From CAZCBN01 sp964496975 (GTDB lineage Bacteria; Planctomycetota; Phycisphaerae; Phycisphaerales; UBA1924): a DNA stretch of 12,068 bases. Positions within the stretch are counted from its first letter, which is position 1, and the number at the start of each line of letters is the position of its first letter. A program made the position numbers and the translations under genes. The stretch is from the NCBI GenBank assembly GCA_964496975.1, contig CAZCBN010000102.1:1-12068 (forward strand). The letters are read 5' to 3'. Of this stretch, positions 1 to 7,266 are shown piece by piece. Under the pieces are notes generated by a model that was not told the origin of the DNA, did not search any database, and worked only from the letters and a program-made list of their open reading frames with translations.

Positions 1-2
1 GG

Positions 3-860
3 GAGCGGGTGTGGCCCTGGCGGCCCTCGTCGGCGGCGTCGCGGGCGGCGGCGGCGGCGTGGCGCGCGGGCGATGCGGCGGGGTTTGACGCGGCCGTGCG
101 CGCGCGGCTCGACGGGGCCCGCGCGGGCGCCGTGGCCGAGGCGATGGACGCGGTGATGCTGGTGCGGGCGCTGCGGCTTGCGCCGGTGTTTGAGGCCGAC
201 CTTGTCGCGCTGTGCGGGCTGGGCGGCGAGGGCGCGTCGCGGCTGGTGGCGACGGCGGTGGCGGCGCTCGGGGGCGTCGGGGGCGTCGGGGGGGTCATGG
301 GCGACGGCGCGGCCGCGGCGATCCGCCGGGCGGCGGACCACGACGACGCGCGGGTGCGGGCCAACGCGGTCGAGGCGCTGCGGCCCGGGGTGTTGGATGA
401 TGAGGCGGGGGACGCGGGCGGTGCCGGGGCGGGCGGCGCGGCGTGGCTGGTTGAGGTGAAGCCGACGGAGCACCACCGCGTGCGCGCGAACGCGCTGCGT
501 GTGGTGCTGGGGCGCGGCGGGGGGCGGCGCTACGAGCCCGCGGCGGTCGAGGGCGTGCACGCGATGCTGACCGATGACCGCGCGATGCACCGGCTCGCGG
601 GGCTTTGGCTCGCGGAGCGGGCGCTGTGCGGGCTGGGTCGCGAGCGGCTCGGGCCGCGGTGGGACTCGCTGTCGCGTCGCGTCGCGACGATGTCGGACGA
701 CGCGGAGCCGCGGGTGCGGGCGCGGGCGAAGCGGTGCGCGTCGCGCCTGCTGGTGGAGCTGCGGCGGACGTGGCCCGGCGCCGGCCGACCGGCGGCGGTT
801 GAGGTGGGCCCGGCGCGGCGGACGGGCGGGCTCGGCGCGGGCGTCGAGGTTGGGGTGTGA
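3..860 (+). CDS. HEAT-repeat protein, 5'-partial
   Basis: The reading frame is open to the left edge, so the gene probably begins upstream. The GTG at 9 is the first possible start inside the window but has no visible ribosome binding site. The product is Ala/Arg/Gly-rich and alpha-helical. Repeated units carry a D-x-x-x-R-V-R-A-x-A signature: DDARVRANAVEAL, EHHRVRANALRVVL and EPRVRARAKRCASRLL. This is the usual look of HEAT/armadillo-type solenoids, which generally act as protein-binding scaffolds. A glycine/alanine-rich linker of about 15 residues separates two of the units. No catalytic motif, signal peptide or membrane segment is visible. The stop overlaps the start of the next gene (GTGA), so the two are probably co-translated. 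The fold assignment is moderately sure; the cellular role is unknown. Confidence 0.72.
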   Translation, partial: ERVWPWRPSSAASRAAAAAWRAGDAAGFDAAVRARLDGARAGAVAEAMDAVMLVRALRLAPVFEADLVALCGLGGEGASRLVATAVAALGGVGGVGGVMGDGAAAAIRRAADHDDARVRANAVEALRPGVLDDEAGDAGGAGAGGAAWLVEVKPTEHHRVRANALRVVLGRGGGRRYEPAAVEGVHAMLTDDRAMHRLAGLWLAERALCGLGRERLGPRWDSLSRRVATMSDDAEPRVRARAKRCASRLLVELRRTWPGAGRPAAVEVGPARRTGGLGAGVEVGV

Positions 861-1636
861 GCCAGGCGGACGGGGCGGCGAGGCTTGCGGACGCGCTGGA
901 CCGCGCACCCGGTCGGGCGGCGGGGCGCGAGCTTGGGCCGGCGCGGCCGGTGAGCCTGGTGCGGGATGCCGAGGCGGGCCTTCAGGCGTCCGAGGGGGCG
1001 TCGGCGGGCGGTGCCGCGTGGGGTGTTGATGGCGCGCCCGCGCGGGTGGCGCTCGGGACGGCGTTGGTACTGGGTTTGGCGCTGGCGGTGGGGGGGCTGG
1101 TTGCGGTTCGGGCGCGGCGGCGCGGGCGGGGTGCGTCGCGCGGGGGCAGGGGGGCGCGATCGGCCGCTCGGGCTGCGGCGGCGGACACGGCGTTTGACGC
1201 GGCGTTTGACACGCTGGCGCGGCGGCTCGGGCTCACGCGAGTTGAACGAGACGCGGCGGCCGGGCTTGCGGCTCGGCTCGGGGTGGGGCGGTCGGCGCTG
1301 CTGCTGCACGCGGCGCGGCTTGTGCCGGCGGGGATGCCTGCGCCCGCCGACGCGGCGACGCGGGGGTTGCTTCGGAAACTCGGCGTGGCGCCGGGCCTCT
1401 CGGCGGCGGTGGTGGTTGAGGCGAAGCCGGGGGCGGCGGGTGCGGGCACGCGTGGCGGCAAGATCCGCGACAGGAGCGGCGACGCCGGCGTGGGCAAGGT
1501 CGCGGACGTGCGCCGCGTCGCGGCGGCTCGGCCCGCGGCGTCGGCGGAGAACGTGGAGCGGGTGCTGGGGCAGTTGCGCGTGCTCCGGGAACGGCCCGAT
1601 GTGAAGAGGCTGTTGGAGCAGATGCAGGCGAAGTGA
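857..1636 (+). CDS. Single-pass membrane protein of unknown function
   Basis: The 259-residue product starts at a GTG that shares 4 bp with the upstream stop. A GAGG at 846-849 lies 7 nt upstream, which supports this start. Residues 1-62 form an Ala/Gly-rich region without obvious domain character. Residues about 64-84 are one hydrophobic helix (LGTALVLGLALAVGGLVAV), followed at once by an Arg-rich stretch (RARRRGRGASRGGRG). By the positive-inside rule the C-terminal part should be cytoplasmic. Residues about 108-175 are helical and include LARRLGLTRVERDAAAGLAA. That pattern loosely resembles the helical GL-x-x-x-E segment of some PilZ- or flagellum-associated membrane proteins, but no PilZ motif is present and I do not assign that function. 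The far C-terminus (ENVERVLGQLRVLRERPDVKRLLEQ) is likely a helix or short coiled coil. Coupling to the HEAT gene suggests the two products work together. Confidence 0.7.
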   Translation: MSQADGAARLADALDRAPGRAAGRELGPARPVSLVRDAEAGLQASEGASAGGAAWGVDGAPARVALGTALVLGLALAVGGLVAVRARRRGRGASRGGRGARSAARAAAADTAFDAAFDTLARRLGLTRVERDAAAGLAARLGVGRSALLLHAARLVPAGMPAPADAATRGLLRKLGVAPGLSAAVVVEAKPGAAGAGTRGGKIRDRSGDAGVGKVADVRRVAAARPAASAENVERVLGQLRVLRERPDVKRLLEQMQAK

Positions 1637-1652
1637 GCCGTGGCGCGAGGGG

Positions 1653-1667
1653 CGGCGCACCGCGCCG
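1653..1667. terminator. Weak hairpin between convergent genes
   Basis: The arms CGGCGC and GCGCCG form a perfect 6-bp stem around a 3-nt loop. It lies 17 bp past the stop of the membrane-protein gene and 35 bp past the stop of the opposing anti-sigma gene. No T-run follows on either strand, so it could at best be a weak bidirectional or Rho-assisted termination point. In DNA this G+C-rich such stems arise by chance. Confidence 0.2.
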
Positions 1668-1701
1668 AACAGGCAGAGGCCACGCGCCGCGGCGGATCGC
1701 G

Positions 1702-2730
1702 TCAGGACTTGGCGGGGAAGGCGGCGAGGAAGACCACCTCGCGGTCGCTGACGACGACGCCGCCGGGGGGTTCCTTGGTGACGGCGAAGATGGCGGCGTT
1801 GGTGACGGGGATCTTGGGGTTGACGGGGATGCGGGCGATGCCGTCCGGGCCCGGGGTGAAGTTGAAGACGCCGCCGTCGACGGGGTATTGGGCGAGGATG
1901 CCGGGCCAGTCGGCGTATTGCTCGCCGGCGGGGCGTGCGGCGTCGAAGATCCAGAGCTGGTACTGGAACTCGGCGGGGTTGTTGGGCGCGAGGCCGGCGA
2001 TGGTGAGGAGGCCGGCGTTGGCCGCGTCGGACCATGCGGCCTCGCCGGTGACGCCGGTGTCGAGCGGGTGGCGCTGCGTGACGCCCATGGCCTTCAGGGC
2101 GTCAACCTGGTCGACGTGGAGCCAGGGGGCGCGGACGGCGTCGGCGGCGGTGGCGAGGGCGCGGTCGGCGGCCTGAAGGCGGTTGGGCAAACGCTGCACG
2201 GCGAGCGCGGCGACGGCAACGCAGGCCGCGGCGGCGACCCAGCCCGTCCACGCGAAGAACGCGGAGGCGGCGCGGGGCGCGGCGGCGGGGGCGTCGTCGC
2301 CGGAGCCGGCGAGGCGGAGGGCGGGGCCGGAGGGCGTGTCCTGCGCGGGCGCGCGGGTCGCGGTCGGCGAGACCGCGGGAGATGCCACCGGGGCGGCGTC
2401 GGCCGTTGGGCCGGCGATGAACGCCTCGGCGACGGCGGCGAGTCGGCGGTGCAGGGCCGGGGGCGGTGCGTCGACGCCGAACGTGGCTTTGCTGCCGAAC
2501 GGGGCTTCGCCGGCAAAGGCGGCGTCGCTGGCGAAGGCGAGCGCGGCGGCGGCGGCGGGGGCTTCAAAGGCGTCGAGCGACCAGGTGACGGCGTCGGCGT
2601 CGGCCTCGAGCAGCAGGGCGTGAAGGCGCTGCTCGTCGGGCTCGGACAGGCCGGAGGCGGCCCGCTCGCACAGCAGGTCGAGCAGATCGGCGTGGGGCTC
2701 GGGGTGGTCGGCGAAGGTGATGGAGCTCAT
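1702..2730 (-). CDS. rskA: RskA-type membrane anti-sigma factor
   Basis: The 342-residue product should bind the ECF sigma factor encoded just upstream and hold it at the inner membrane. Residues about 10-50 (DLLDLLCERAASGLSEPDEQRLHALL) match the N-terminal helical sigma-binding region of planctomycete anti-sigma factors. No H-x3-C-x2-C zinc motif is present. A low-complexity Ala/Pro linker follows. One membrane helix lies at about 158-178 (FFAWTGWVAAAACVAVAALAV). Residues about 200-340 form the extracytoplasmic RskA C-terminal domain, with two hallmarks: YQLWIFD after GLAPNNPAEF, and FAVTKEPPGGVVVSDREVVFLA near the end. The start ATG overlaps the sigma-factor stop as ATGA, and AGGGGG lies 7 nt upstream. 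In characterised RskA systems regulated proteolysis releases the sigma factor. The signal here cannot be read from sequence. Confidence 0.88.
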   Translation of the reverse strand: MSSITFADHPEPHADLLDLLCERAASGLSEPDEQRLHALLLEADADAVTWSLDAFEAPAAAAALAFASDAAFAGEAPFGSKATFGVDAPPPALHRRLAAVAEAFIAGPTADAAPVASPAVSPTATRAPAQDTPSGPALRLAGSGDDAPAAAPRAASAFFAWTGWVAAAACVAVAALAVQRLPNRLQAADRALATAADAVRAPWLHVDQVDALKAMGVTQRHPLDTGVTGEAAWSDAANAGLLTIAGLAPNNPAEFQYQLWIFDAARPAGEQYADWPGILAQYPVDGGVFNFTPGPDGIARIPVNPKIPVTNAAIFAVTKEPPGGVVVSDREVVFLAAFPAKS

Positions 2731-3401
2731 TCGGAGGCCCCCTGACGCCGAGGGGCTGGGGTGCGGTCGGGGGGATCGGCGAGGTCGATCGTGAGCCTTG
2801 GGGTCTGGACGGCGGCGTCGCTGTTTTCGGTCGGGGTGCCGTTTCGTTCGGCGAGCATGCGACGCACCTTGATGAGCCCGCGGCGGATGTGGGTTTTGAC
2901 GGTGCCGAGGGGGAGGTCGGTGGCCTGGGCGATCTTTTCGTGGCTCAGGCCGTGGAGGACGCTCATGCGGAGGACGCGCTGCTGGTCGGGGCTCAGTTCG
3001 CGGATCGCCTGGGCGGCGACGGCGGATTCTTCGGCGATGCTGATGGCCTCGCCCGCCGGGGAGGCGGAGCGGGTGTCGGCGAACTGGAACTGGCTCTCGT
3101 CGGCGGCGGAGGTGTCCGGGCGGCGCTTGCGGCGGCGGGTGCGGTCAATGAGGCGCCGGCGGGCGATGGTGGCGATAAACGTGGCCTCGCTGCCCTGGCG
3201 GGGATCGAAGCGGTCGGCGCTCTTCCAGACCGAGACGAAGACCTCTTGCACGGCGTCCTCGGCGTCGGCCGTCGTGGGGCACATGCGGCGGGCGAGGGAC
3301 CAGATGAGGCCGGAGTACCGATCCAGGCAGGCGCGGACGGCGTCGGGGTTTCCCGAGGCGACGAGGGGGAGAAGGTTGTCAGATTCGGCGATGTTCGCCA
3401 C
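2727..3401 (-). CDS. sigK: ECF RNA polymerase sigma factor, SigK-like
   Basis: The 224-residue sigma-70-family regulator has sigma region 2 at about residues 15-95, including DAEDAVQEVFVSVWK and ATFIATIARRRLIDRTRRRKRR. Region 4 is at about 134-185, with the helix-turn-helix LSHEKIAQATDLPLGTVKTHIRRGL. Both are intact. A loosely structured tail of about 40 residues follows region 4. I chose the GTG at 3401 because its frame contains no earlier start within reach and an AGGGG lies 9 nt upstream. The frame continues open towards the assembly gap, but that stretch has no sigma-factor homology. The gene is coupled to an RskA-type anti-sigma gene by an ATGA overlap, the usual arrangement of SigK-group (ECF19-like) factors, which the symbol reflects. 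Such factors normally activate their own operon and nearby secreted-protein genes, which points to the FAS1 gene upstream as a candidate target. Confidence 0.9.
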   Translation of the reverse strand: MANIAESDNLLPLVASGNPDAVRACLDRYSGLIWSLARRMCPTTADAEDAVQEVFVSVWKSADRFDPRQGSEATFIATIARRRLIDRTRRRKRRPDTSAADESQFQFADTRSASPAGEAISIAEESAVAAQAIRELSPDQQRVLRMSVLHGLSHEKIAQATDLPLGTVKTHIRRGLIKVRRMLAERNGTPTENSDAAVQTPRLTIDLADPPDRTPAPRRQGASE

Positions 3402-3452
3402 TCGGCGGTGCCCCTGGTGCTGGTCGCGGCGGCTGCCGCGGGCGGCGAGCGT

Positions 3453-3470
3453 GTCGCGGGGAAGCGCGAC
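3453..3470 (-). promoter_or_regulatory. Leader hairpin upstream of the sigma factor
   Basis: The perfect 6-bp arms GTCGCG and CGCGAC are separated by 6 nt. The hairpin sits about 52 nt upstream of the sigma-factor GTG, so it would fall in the mRNA leader if transcription starts near the TACAAT element. It may simply reflect base composition. Confidence 0.2.
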
Positions 3471-3480
3471 GGTCGCCGGC

Positions 3481-3498
3481 GTGTCATTGTAGCGACAC
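3481..3498 (-). promoter_or_regulatory. TACAAT -10-like element framed by an inverted repeat
   Basis: On the minus strand TACAAT (3491 to 3486) matches five of six bases of the housekeeping -10 consensus, about 85 nt before the sigma-factor GTG. It sits inside GTGTC-N8-GACAC, a 5-bp inverted repeat that could be an operator. No convincing -35 hexamer is found 15-18 bp upstream, where the sequence is CCCTTT/CCTTTT. An ECF-type promoter is equally possible. Confidence 0.3.
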
Positions 3499-3540
3499 GT
3501 CTGTCCGAAAAGGGATGGACGGGCGATGGCGGTCACAGGG

Positions 3541-3550
3541 NNNNNNNNNN
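3541..3550. other. Assembly gap (10 N)
   Basis: Ten unknown bases directly abut a G-homopolymer-rich stretch. The length is probably a placeholder. The gap lies outside all called genes, so no coding region is interrupted, but sequence upstream of the sigma-factor promoter may be missing. Confidence 0.95.
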
Positions 3551-3551
3551 C

Positions 3552-3597
3552 GGGGGGGGAGAGCGGGGGGCGGGGGGGGGGGGGGTTGGGGGTGGGC
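3552..3597 (+). repeat. G-homopolymer tract with G-quadruplex potential
   Basis: The plus strand carries runs of 8, 6, 14 (3572-3585), 5 and 3 G within about 45 bases, broken only by short spacers such as AGAGC, C, TT and T. Four or more runs of at least three G with short loops satisfy the simple G-quadruplex pattern. The stretch lies between the FAS1 terminator hairpin and the sigma-factor promoter region and borders the N gap. Confidence 0.6.
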
Positions 3598-3617
3598 TCT
3601 CGGGGCCGAACGAAAGA

Positions 3618-3644
3618 GCGGGGGCGATGGTGGATCGCCCCCGC
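3618..3644 (-). terminator. Rho-independent-like terminator after the FAS1 gene
   Basis: Perfect 11-bp arms (GCGGGGGCGAT and ATCGCCCCCGC) surround a 5-nt loop, 62 nt past the FAS1 stop on the minus strand. After the stem the minus strand reads TCTTTCGTTCGG, a moderately T-rich tail. The hairpin is the strongest in the window and separates the FAS1 transcript from the sigma/anti-sigma operon, suggesting that they are separate transcription units. Confidence 0.65.
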
Positions 3645-3706
3645 CGGTGTGCGTGCCGCGGGCCGCCGGGGTGCGGCGGGTTCCCGCGGAGGATGCGTTG
3701 CGTCGC

Positions 3707-4663
3707 TTAGTTGCTCTTGGGCAGGAGGACGCGGTCGATGACGTGGATGACGCCGTTGGAGGCGTCGATGTCCGCGGTCACGACGTTGGCGCCGTTGACC
3801 TGGACCTTGCCGTACTGGCTGATGAAGTCGACCGAGCCGCCCTGGACGGTCTTGGCGGAGGCGGCCTCGATGGCCTGGGCGCTGAAGACGCGGCCCGGGA
3901 TGACGTGGTACTTCAGGATCTCGGCGAGCTTGTCCTTGCTCTCGGGCTTGAGCAGGGTGGCGATGGTGTCGGCGCCGAGGGCCTGGAAGGCCTCGTCGGT
4001 CGGGGCGAGCACCGTGAGGGGGCCGGGGCCCATGAGGGTCTCGGCGAGGCCCGCGGCCTTGGCGGCGGCGATCAGCGTGCCGAAGGAGCCAGCCTTGTCG
4101 GCGACCTGCACGATGTTCTCCTCGACGGGGAGGATCACGCGGTCGATGACGTGGATGGTGCCGTTGCTGGCGGTGATGTCGGTCTTGATGACGTTGGCCT
4201 GGTCGATGCGGACAGCGCCGTTGTTCACGACGACGTCGGCGCGCTGGCCGTTGACGGTGGTGACGCCGGTGATCTTGACGACCTCGGCCGCGGGGACGTT
4301 GCCCGGGACGACGTGGTAGAGGAGGATGGCCTTCAGGCGGTCTTGGTTCTCCGGCTTGAGGAGGGTCTGGATGGTGGCGTCGCCCAGCTTGGCGAAGGCC
4401 TCGTCGGTGGGGGCGAAGACCGTGAGGGGCTTGTCGCCCGAGAGGGTCTCGACCAGGCCGGCGGCGGTCGCGGCGGCGAGCAGGGTGTTGAAGGTGCCGG
4501 CAGACTTGGCGGTCTCGACGATGTTGCCGGCGGCCATGACGCCCATGGTCACGGTGTCGGAGGAGCAGTGGCCCTTGGCGGCGGTGGCGCCCGCGGAGCA
4601 CTGGCCGAACGCGGAGGAGGCGGCGAGGGTGAGGCCTGCGAGCGCAGCAATACCGGTCTTCAT
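3707..4663 (-). CDS. Secreted protein with two fasciclin (FAS1) domains
   Basis: The 318-residue product has a Sec-type signal peptide (MKTGIAALAGLTLAASSAFG, cleavage near residue 20). Two FAS1 domains lie at about 45-180 and 183-316. Each has the family landmarks: FAPTDEAF (83-90) and LAPTDEAF (219-226) in the H1 box, YHVVPG (116-121) and YHVIPG (252-257), and NGTIHVIDRVILP (167-179) and NGVIHVIDRVLLP (303-315) in the H2 box. FAS1 domains mediate adhesion or surface interaction outside the cytoplasm. Cys22 and Cys33 lie in the mature N-terminus, but no proper lipobox precedes them, so export without lipidation is more likely. The ATG at 4663 is supported by GAAGGG 9 nt upstream and by the signal peptide starting there. 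A terminator-like hairpin follows. The position upstream of the SigK/RskA-like pair suggests control by that sigma factor. Confidence 0.93.
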   Translation of the reverse strand: MKTGIAALAGLTLAASSAFGQCSAGATAAKGHCSSDTVTMGVMAAGNIVETAKSAGTFNTLLAAATAAGLVETLSGDKPLTVFAPTDEAFAKLGDATIQTLLKPENQDRLKAILLYHVVPGNVPAAEVVKITGVTTVNGQRADVVVNNGAVRIDQANVIKTDITASNGTIHVIDRVILPVEENIVQVADKAGSFGTLIAAAKAAGLAETLMGPGPLTVLAPTDEAFQALGADTIATLLKPESKDKLAEILKYHVIPGRVFSAQAIEAASAKTVQGGSVDFISQYGKVQVNGANVVTADIDASNGVIHVIDRVLLPKSN

Positions 4664-4743
4664 GGTGCGATTCCCTTCGTACGGGGATGGGTCGGTCTGG
4701 TGGGCCGGCACGCTGCCGCCCTTGATGACCGTGACCCGGAATG

Positions 4744-4756
4744 CCGAAGGCTTCGG
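4744..4756. promoter_or_regulatory. 13-bp palindrome in the divergent region
   Basis: CCGAAG and CTTCGG arms flank a single G about 80 bp upstream of the FAS1 start. The symmetry suits a dimeric regulator's half-sites or a small RNA hairpin. There is no second copy that I can see, so the call is tentative. Confidence 0.25.
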
Positions 4757-4958
4757 AGGGGGGGGCGGCGTAGATGCAGAGGGACGCAAGGGAGGACGCG
4801 GGGGGTCATGAGGCTTGGGTGGGTGGCGCGGGTGATGTAAAGTCTGAGACCGGGTCAGGACCTCGCTGGTGGGGCCGGGGTGCCTGATCGGGGGTTGCGG
4901 CCAGAGCGGGGCGTCCGCCGACGGCTTGTGATCGGCGGGGCCGAACGGCACGGCATGG

Positions 4959-5010
4959 ATCGTGGCGAGGCTTGGATTGTGGCGGGGCACGCATCGCGGC
5001 GAGGCATTGA
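4959..5010. repeat. Imperfect 18-bp direct repeat before the mutase start
   Basis: ATCGTGGCGAGGCTTGGA (4959-4976) and ATCGCGGCGAGGCATTGA (4993-5010) match at 15 of 18 positions with a 34-bp period. A degenerate partial third copy lies between them (ATTGTGGCGGGGCACGC, from 4976). The position just upstream of the mutase ribosome binding site would suit an operator. It could equally be a local duplication. Confidence 0.35.
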
Positions 5011-5012
5011 TC

Positions 5013-5018
5013 GAGGAG
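5013..5018 (+). promoter_or_regulatory. Ribosome binding site of the mutase gene
   Basis: GAGGAG lies 7 nt before the ATG at 5026. An in-frame TGA at 5008-5010 precedes it with no other start codon between, so this fixes the mutase start. Confidence 0.8.
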
Positions 5019-5025
5019 CGTCGGC

Positions 5026-6786
<1,761 letters not shown>

Positions 6787-6789
6787 CCG

Positions 6790-7266
6790 CTACGCGTCGA
6801 GCTTCTCCCCGAAGCCGAGCTGCATGAAGCCCTCGCCCGCGTCGCGCAGGCGGCCCGCGCGGACCAGGGCCCGCCAGACGCGGGGCGGGAACTCGCGCGG
6901 CGGCTCGATCGCGTCGATCTCGCTCCGCTTGCCCCCGGTGAGCTGCTTGGCGCCGAGCTTTGACTCGTCGTTCAGCCGCAGCAGCTTGATGCGCTTGCGG
7001 AAGGCCCGCATGGCGTCGTTCATCTCGCGCTCGGTCACCTCGGCCGCGTCCGGGGTCGCCGCGGCGGGCGCGGGCCGCTCCAGGGCCGCGACAATGCGGT
7101 CGAGCGCCGCGGCGTCGCGCGCCGAAACGGCCGCCGTCACAGCGGCCTGATCCACCGGCGTGCGCGCGAGCAGCCGCCCCGCGAGGGCCCAGTCGTCCGC
7201 CTTCGCGGCGGCGCCCGCCTTCGCGAGGTCGTTCGTGAGTTGCCGGAGTTTTTGCAGCGCGTTCAA
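6790..7266 (-). CDS. Small protein of unknown function, TTG start
   Basis: The 158-residue product has no family I recognise. I chose the TTG at 7266 because GGAGGG lies 6 nt upstream and the TTG overlaps the stop of the preceding membrane-protein gene as TTGA. The longer frame upstream is the shadow of that gene. Residues 1-65 are helical and Ala/Leu-rich (LQKLRQLTNDLAKAGAAAKADDWALAGRLL). An Ala/Pro linker follows at about 64-74. Residues about 78-158 look like a compact basic domain, including MNDAMRAFRKRIKLLRLNDESKLG and EFPPRVWRALVRAGRLRDAGEGFMQLG. The second half has the character of a conserved domain, with mixed charge and fixed aromatic and proline positions. It has no signal peptide or membrane helix, so it is cytoplasmic. 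Tight coupling suggests it assists or reads out the membrane protein. Confidence 0.75.
   Translation of the reverse strand: MNALQKLRQLTNDLAKAGAAAKADDWALAGRLLARTPVDQAAVTAAVSARDAAALDRIVAALERPAPAAATPDAAEVTEREMNDAMRAFRKRIKLLRLNDESKLGAKQLTGGKRSEIDAIEPPREFPPRVWRALVRAGRLRDAGEGFMQLGFGEKLDA

Larger units (their letters stand above)
3402..3706. other. Intergenic region between FAS1 stop and sigma-factor start
   Basis: This 305-bp stretch holds no convincing gene. Reading on the minus strand from the FAS1 stop, it contains a strong terminator-like hairpin (3618-3644), a G-rich tract on the plus strand (3552-3597), a run of ten N (3541-3550), a TACAAT element inside an inverted repeat (3481-3498), and a leader hairpin (arms 3453-3458 and 3465-3470, GTCGCG/CGCGAC, 6-nt loop) in what would be the sigma-factor 5' leader. 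A long minus-strand frame runs through the N gap and joins the sigma gene to out-of-frame FAS1 sequence; it is an artefact. Confidence 0.6.
4664..5025. other. Divergent intergenic region, FAS1 / acyl-CoA mutase
   Basis: These 362 bp carry no believable gene. They hold the FAS1 ribosome binding site (4671-4678, minus), a 13-bp palindrome CCGAAG-G-CTTCGG (4744-4756), a G-rich stretch (4756-4770), a poor housekeeping-like promoter pointing to the mutase (TTGGGT 4815-4820, 17 bp, TAAAGT 4838-4843; 3/6 and 4/6 consensus matches), imperfect direct repeats at 4959-5010, and the mutase ribosome binding site. Promoters for both flanking genes must lie here, but none is convincing. Confidence 0.5.

Noticed and set aside
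530..2035. A 501-codon minus-strand frame antisense to the HEAT and membrane-protein genes
   Set aside because: It is Arg/Pro-rich low-complexity translation, typical of the antisense of G+C-rich genes, and collides with the anti-sigma gene in another frame.
1633..2745. A 370-codon plus-strand frame antisense to the anti-sigma gene
   Set aside because: It is Gly/Arg/Glu-rich with no domain-like pattern, whereas the minus strand encodes a clear RskA protein.
2727..4601. A 624-codon minus-strand frame spanning the sigma factor, the N gap and FAS1-antiphase sequence
   Set aside because: Only the last 224 codons resemble a protein family. The rest is Arg/Pro/His-rich out-of-frame translation of the FAS1 gene and crosses unknown bases.
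3513..4690. Shared CCATCCC on the minus strand upstream of both the sigma gene (3518 to 3512) and FAS1 (4690 to 4684), as a possible common SigK -35 element
   Set aside because: I vaguely recall a CCATCC-like -35 for mycobacterial SigK but cannot verify it. Before FAS1 the motif is only 20 nt from the start codon, so the -10 would overlap the ATG and exclude the good ribosome binding site. A chance match is likely.
4815..4843. TTGGGT-17-TAAAGT as the mutase promoter
   Set aside because: It has only 3/6 and 4/6 consensus matches and lies 180 bp from the start. It is too weak to list as a separate feature in DNA this G+C-rich.
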